Shown here one piece after another: positions 58,791-64,000 of a stretch of DNA of 64,000 nt. This DNA comes from Dastarcus helophoroides (lineage: Eukaryota; Arthropoda; Insecta; Coleoptera; Bothrideridae). The stretch lies in assembly GCA_028583605.1 (NCBI GenBank), contig CM053326.1, positions 5,393,208 through 5,457,207 of the forward strand, written 5' to 3'. The first letter of the stretch is position 1. The number at the start of each line of letters is the position of its first letter. The notes under the pieces were generated by a model. That model was not told where the DNA came from. It saw only the letters and a program-made list of their open reading frames with translations, and did no database searches. The position numbers and the translations under genes are program-made.

Positions 58791-60879
58791 TATTTTATCA
58801 GATAGTTAAAAACGCAGTTGCATTGAATTGCATGCGGTCTTGTTAAGAATAACATATCGAGCGTAAGTGTAGGAGACATGCATTACTCCAATTAGCCCGT
58901 AATATTACATTTGTTATATGAATTTATGCGTTCATTGATAGACGCATAATATTACAGGGATTATTCTAATCTGCTATAAAAGTCGTTTTCGGTTTTTTTT
59001 TGCTTACAATGTTTATATTAGAGTTATTTCAGTTACTAATTTCTGTTAAGATATGCGTTTGCAATGGTTCAAAATTAAAATAAATAAACGAACATTAAAT
59101 CAAAACGATGATAAGAATGTGGTCAAAACATATTTTTCTTTGGATATTGCACCCACTTATCTGGTGAAATAAATAATAATATATTTACCCTCCAGAAAGG
59201 AGTTCAAACAGACGTAATATATAGACCTAGAACATTTTATCAATTTTCTCACGAACCTTTGGCAATAAATTCTCCTTGTCAGCATAGGAATATAAATTAG
59301 TTCTTTGCTCTTCTCTTGACCTCAGCTGCGTATGTCCTGAGGAAAATATAGGACAGTTCGATATTATCAGACGTTTCGGTCAAAAATTAAGCGAATTCTG
59401 TAAAATTCGATGAAAATTACAATTAAGTTGGCTTGCAGTCAATACACTTAAACAAAAATCAAACATAAATGGCAGTTTGATCTCAAGTTCGCCATTAACT
59501 GGGATATGTTTGATTATAAAAGCCGCGAGCTCGGTTACCCATTATAGTCCCTGTAAAGTATACAGTGTGTTCAGGAAGAAAAAGTGAGTTAAACAATGTA
59601 AAAGTATGGTTTTAGATTATACCATGGGAAGGGACATTTGCAGGTATGACAGGTTTCGTTCTGCATCGTTATGTGACATCAAAAATTAAAATTTTTGAAC
59701 CTATCTGTTGGAAATCACGTTCAAAACGTGAGAGCAAAAATCTATCGGCGCATATTTTAAAGTAAAATATTAGACACCTCAAAAGCTTTATGGGTTTCTG
59801 TGTATCTTTTACTAACTGAAATCTGATAAGGGTACTTCAACTTATTTGGAACACTCTTAGGTGGATGATTAATTGTAAGAACGCTGGTCAGTCCCTTTTC
59901 TGATATGTCCTCATGGTATAATTTAAAAACAAGTTTTTTATTTATTTAGTTTTGCCTAGTGCTTGGCATATTGCACTCGCCCTACTCCCCCCGCCGAACA
60001 CACCTTCAATCTTACGGGGCGTCTATAAATGGGCATCCAAGATATAGGGCGAAACCTTTAGAACCAAGCGGATTATATTCTGAAATAATTTTTACATTTG
60101 ATAATTAACTTTTTAAAAATCACTGAAAATACAACCATCGTAACTTTCGGACATGCGTTTGCATATATTTTATTTTTTTTATAATTATTTCCAAAAATGA
60201 AAATTGTTGAATAAATCGCTCTCAATTATTACATTTATCTTAAAGATCGTTTGGGGTCATGTATTATTTAAAAATTCATTTTACGTTCTCTACATCGCTG
60301 GGCAATGTAATAAAAAACATCATTATTTTCACATCATGAATACTAGCAATCAATATTCAAGTTATATTTAATGTTGTGGAAAAAGAACTATTTATTTACC
60401 TGGTAAGGATCCAATTTGATATTGGCCTTTATTTACAGAGTAATTGAATATGCTTCGTTCGCTTTTCGAGCCATTTATATATGAAATTTTTTCTACAAGG
60501 CCCTTCTTACTGTCTTTTCCGAGTCAAAAGAAAATTCCATCAGTCCTGTTCTACAAATGTATATAAACAACTATCATTTAAGTAAACACAAGTTCAAAGT
60601 TCTTTTAGAAATATACGGGATATTGAAATCAGCTACTGCACTCAAATGTAAGGAAATGGAGATTGAATTTTCTTCTATCATTGAAATACGCTTTGTCGTG
60701 TTCATGTCAATAAAACAGTTTGTGCGGATTTCCGACCAATGTATTCCGAAGTTTTATAGGCTTGCTCTACTTAGTAATTTCGTAATTCCTGTGCTAGAAA
60801 ATAAATATATAACAAGTTAATGTTTAAAATAAAAATATAAAACCATAAAAACAAGAGAAGAACTGGCATTCTGAAATGT
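58791..60879. other. No recognisable gene
   Basis: AT-rich. Near 59340-59380 a word pair CTGAGGA...GACGTTTCGG resembles Penelope-type end sequence. An 87-codon frame at 60557-60820 has no recognised domain. Confidence 0.4.
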
Positions 60880-61050
60880 ACTAGGAGAATTAATTTAACT
60901 TTCAGTATCTCTCTGAAGATGATAGCTTTGCTTTCGAAACGCGTTAGAGTAACCTCTGTTGTGCTTGTTCATCTTTTTTTGTTTTAGGGGACAAGATTTG
61001 TATTTCAATTTTTGAAGATAATTAGGGACCAGTCTGATTTACAAAAAAAA
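60880..61050 (+). mobile_element. Retroposon with hammerhead-like core (type 2, copy 2)
   Basis: Homologous to 29463-29646 through ACCAGTCTGATTTAC and ending in an A-run. At 60905-60960 it has CTCT, CTGAAGA, a partly paired helix II (GATAGC/GCTTTC), GAAAC, loop GC, GTT and AGAG. Since the seventh core position may vary, CTGAAGA is compatible with a hammerhead, GTT is an acceptable cleavage triplet, and helix III again has two pairs. Proximal helix I is four pairs (CTCT/AGAG). It is weaker than the three main ribozymes. Confidence 0.6.
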
Positions 61051-61055
61051 AAAAT

Positions 61056-62176
61056 AATCTTCAGCATCAACATCATCTCCCTTGATTAATAACGTTGGGT
61101 CATTAAGTTAACATTAATTAGTTGAGGTATTATTTTTTCCAATAAGCCGGCTTCGGTTTCGTTCAAGTACCAAGTGTCATATAAAGTGTTTTAAATGTTT
61201 CAGCACTTGTGACACAGAGACTAGTGTAAGATAGTGCCATTCAACACAATTTTACAGATCTCTAGATTTTGAGATCGGTAGGTGGTTGGAATTTTCGTAG
61301 AAACCTCCTCCCAATGCTGTAATGAATTAAAAGGCGAGCGGCTTTTAAACTCTTTTACGAGCATTGACACAAATTATTCTTATTTTTTCATGTTTTCTTA
61401 AAGTTAGGAAATGGTGAGATTATTCTATACAGTTGTTTTTTTTTTTAAATCTGTAATATTTATTTTACACAAACATTGCTTACTATTAGAACTAAAAATA
61501 GAAAGTTAAATTTTGCAGTTATTTTCTCTATTTTAAGATTCTGTCGGTGGTACAATATAATATCAATTTTTCAATCCACATTTGATGGGGCTTTAAACTA
61601 TCATCATTATGTATTGGATAATTTGATGCATTACATACATTACACTTTTAAGCCTCTGGTACTTCTTCGATTATATACGATTCGAACACTGAGTGTCTGT
61701 AAAAATGCGGTTGCATAAAGTGGGATCAGTGCTCATTTACGGTTGAAACTGCGACCAATACTTAATACTTAATTAGGGTTTAAATTGTAATAACTGAGGC
61801 TAATGACGTTACCTTGATGGATGAAAGTGCTGTCATTGGAAAGGGTTTTCGCTAATTGTTGACGATGTAATAAATATCTTAATTATTTGACTGCAATTTA
61901 GCCAAATATGTGCAGTTTCATGAAGTGTGTTAAATTTTCAACGTCTATGTGAAAAATCCAATATTTAACTGTACTAGAAGTAGCAAAATAACACATATAA
62001 CATATGAATAATAAAATGATGATGTATTTATTGCACTGCCAAATATGTTACCCTTCCAGGTATTAACAGTAGGATATATTATTTTACTCACGTTAAAAAA
62101 TAAACTTATACTTCATTGCAAATATTTTTAGAAAACACGAACACTTTGGAACTAGATTTACTAAAATCATTAGAAA
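61056..62176. other. No recognisable gene
   Basis: AT-rich, with short frames only (for example 61476-61718). Confidence 0.4.
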
Positions 62177-62178
62177 TA

Positions 62179-63529
62179 CAGGTGGGCCATAAGTAATGGT
62201 ACACAGAGCAATGGTAGGTGTATTTTTCGAATGAAAACAATGTGATTTAGCTACATTTACCTTATACCTAAAGTTGATATTAACAGAGATACAGGGGGTC
62301 AAAGTTGAAAAAAAATTTCGATTTCTTCGTATAATTATGGAATGAATTGGCACAAGATTTGGACAAGGGGGTTTCTTAAGTCGACAAACTCTAATTTGCT
62401 AACATATTACCAATAGCTGACAGGGGGCGCTACCTGCGCTATCCTGCATAATTCTAAATCATCATAACTTTTTTGTGCACCCACGTATATAAATTTTAAA
62501 TGGGTTATTTTATTTCACAATATTTTTTAGGTAAAAAAGGTGTACTTTATAAAAGTTGATACGAGCCACCGTTTCCAAGATATTTTTCTTTAAAGCTTGA
62601 CGTGCCTTGGTTTTAAATTACTAAGATATTAAATTTTCGAAGTAGACTATAAAAAGTAATCATAAGACAGCTTTAAAACTAACTTATGTCAAATATTACT
62701 TTGTTGATAATATTATTACCTAAATTTTGAAAACCTCAATAAAGAAAATCCAAAAAATTAAGACGTAATTTATTTTCTAACACAGAGAGGTGAGATATGA
62801 TCTCTGAGTCCGCACAAGAAAATTTTAATAGTCTGGGTGGTCAAAGCAGATATTTGGAGATGAATTTCAATAAAGGACAGCCAGATTTTTAATTGTTTAC
62901 AATCCCTTTACATGAAAAAGCTCATTTCCCACATACTTATTTTTGGAAATAAATTTTGTTTTGGTATTTTATTTAAATTTACTTTCGAAATTTAAAAAAT
63001 ATGTGTAATAATAATGTCAGTAAAGTAATATTTGATGTAAACTATTTTAGAGTCAGTTTTATTACTTTTATTTTGAAACCTACTGCAACAAATTCACATT
63101 TATATAACTTAAAAAAACGTACTGCAAATTTTGAAGGCAAATATCTTGAAAACGGTTGCTTGTATCAACATTTAGTAGGTATACCTTTTTTACGTAAAAA
63201 ATGTAGGTAAATAAAAGTATCTATTTAAAAAAGTTATTACGCTTTAGAATAATACAAGGTAGCGTAGGTGGCGCCCCCTATGAGTTACTGACAATCTGTT
63301 AGCAAATTAGAATTTTTTGACCAAAGAAACCTCCCAATGCCAAATTTCTTGCCTATAGTGAAATGTGTTCATCAGTTATGCGAAAAAATCACATTTTATT
63401 TTTCAACTTTGACACCCTGTATCTCTGTTAATATCAACTTTTGGTATAAGGGAAATGTGGCTAAATCACGTTATTTTTATACAAAAAATCTACTCTTGCT
63501 CTATGTACCATTACTTATGGTCCAGCCTG
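62179..63529 (+). mobile_element. Foldback DNA element, complete, no coding capacity
   Basis: Ends CAGGTGGGCCATAAGTAATG and the inverted CAGGCTGGACCATAAGTAAT, with TA dinucleotides on both sides (62177-62178, 63530-63531). Inverted similarity continues nearly to the centre, about 480 bp or more per arm, including AGTTGATATTAACAGAGATA, GGGGGCGC and CCGTTT(C/T)CAAGATATTT in both. The 1351-bp element is therefore almost one large imperfect palindrome. TIR termini resemble those of the DUF4817 elements, suggesting mobilisation by such a transposase (inference). Confidence 0.88.
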
Positions 63530-63532
63530 TAT

Positions 63533-63867
63533 ATAAATTAAAATTAAATTGGCTACCGCATCCAAAATGGTCAATTACGAATCTCTTAGCAAGAAATAAA
63601 CAAAGTGTTCGTAAATACAAAAAAGCTTTAAGCAAAATATAATGGAGTTAAAAATATGCAAATTCTAATTGAATTTGCTACAGGATATCGTGAACAGTTT
63701 GCTTATGAATTAGAGAGTACCAAAATTGTCTATAAATGTACAAGAAGGTTCAAACAAAATTTAATTATATTCTTAGAAATATATAAATCCAAATTAAAAA
63801 TGAATAAATTTAAAATGAGTACACTAGAAGCGAATCCCTGTATTTGCAAAATTTTCGAAAACTGAGT
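63533..63867. other. No recognisable gene
   Basis: Short frames between the foldback element and the Penelope-like end; no domain recognised. Confidence 0.4.
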
Positions 63868-64000
63868 GATAACGAAGGCTTCCACGGCCAGAGTCAGTAT
63901 AGGATATACTACTTTCGGGATTGGACCGTGTCAAGGAACTGCTAAAAGTTTTCGACGTTTCGCCCACTATCGTAAGAAGTTTCTTCAGGAACAAAGAAAA
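63868..64000 (+). mobile_element. Start of a second Penelope-like copy, cut by window end
   Basis: Repeats the left terminal sequence of 40206-40276 (CTTCCACGGCC, GGATTGGACCGTGTC) and continues through AACTGCTAAAAGTTTTCGAC. On the minus strand about 63944-63990 has CTGAAGA, a weak helix II around TTACGATAGT, and GAAACGTC, a hammerhead-like core with no loop in helix III. The RT region would lie beyond the window. Confidence 0.75.

Noticed and set aside
63337..63865. Two consecutive + frames near the right edge
   Set aside because: The first begins inside the foldback element's arm; neither has a recognisable domain.

Overview
The window looks like AT-rich arthropod, most likely insect, nuclear DNA. 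The evidence is a spliced metazoan gene (a carbonic anhydrase-related protein with GT-AG introns) in a dense layer of transposable elements of insect-type families: DUF4817/DD41D Tc1-mariner-like elements, mariner, pogo, MULE, Penelope-like, Dong/R4-like, I/R1-like and CR1/Jockey-like LINEs, and LTR elements. Nothing suggests a prokaryote or an operon. A 104-base run of N (47020-47123) marks an assembly gap.

Layout. 1-12.9 kb: microsatellite, a T-rich degenerate array, a broken DUF4817 element (2.16-3.08 kb), a mariner fossil (4.9-5.7 kb), a MULE fossil with SWIM finger (9.0-10.3 kb) and a long-TIR element (10.6-11.7 kb). 12.9-24.3 kb: a hammerhead-ribozyme retroelement copy, two solo LTRs, a complete non-autonomous LTR element with a gag-like reading frame (16.5-18.9 kb), a long-TIR element carrying a nested two-ribozyme retroelement (19.1-22.1 kb), and a DD41D element with one nonsense codon (22.1-24.3 kb). 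24.6-28.8 kb: a foldback element and an LTR with leader and gag remnant. 28.85-44.28 kb: two consecutive exons of the host gene separated by a 15.1-kb intron. That intron holds I/R1-like LINE copies, a chain of TAA-tailed LINEs, a truncated ribozyme repeat and a Penelope-like RT/GIY-YIG remnant. 44.3-64 kb: a large T-rich array, a DD41D element with an open transposase frame but a changed catalytic residue, a pogo-type internal deletion derivative, an LTR, a CR1/Jockey-like RT, a LINE 3' end, a second foldback copy and the start of another Penelope-like copy.

The only host gene seen is the carbonic anhydrase-related gene on the + strand. Intron phase shows it continues on both sides, so much or all of the window could be its introns. 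The second exon has a one-base length anomaly that closes the frame just before the splice donor.

The most unusual content is a family of repeats that encode complete type I hammerhead ribozymes with a two-base-pair helix III. There are three copies. Two ribozymes bound one 1.2-kb element flanked by a 12-bp target duplication, and double self-cleavage would release an RNA of 1055 nt. Weaker hammerhead-like cores occur in an unrelated 184-bp insertion and at the ends of the Penelope-like copies. All structures were read by eye; no folding, database search or alignment program was run.
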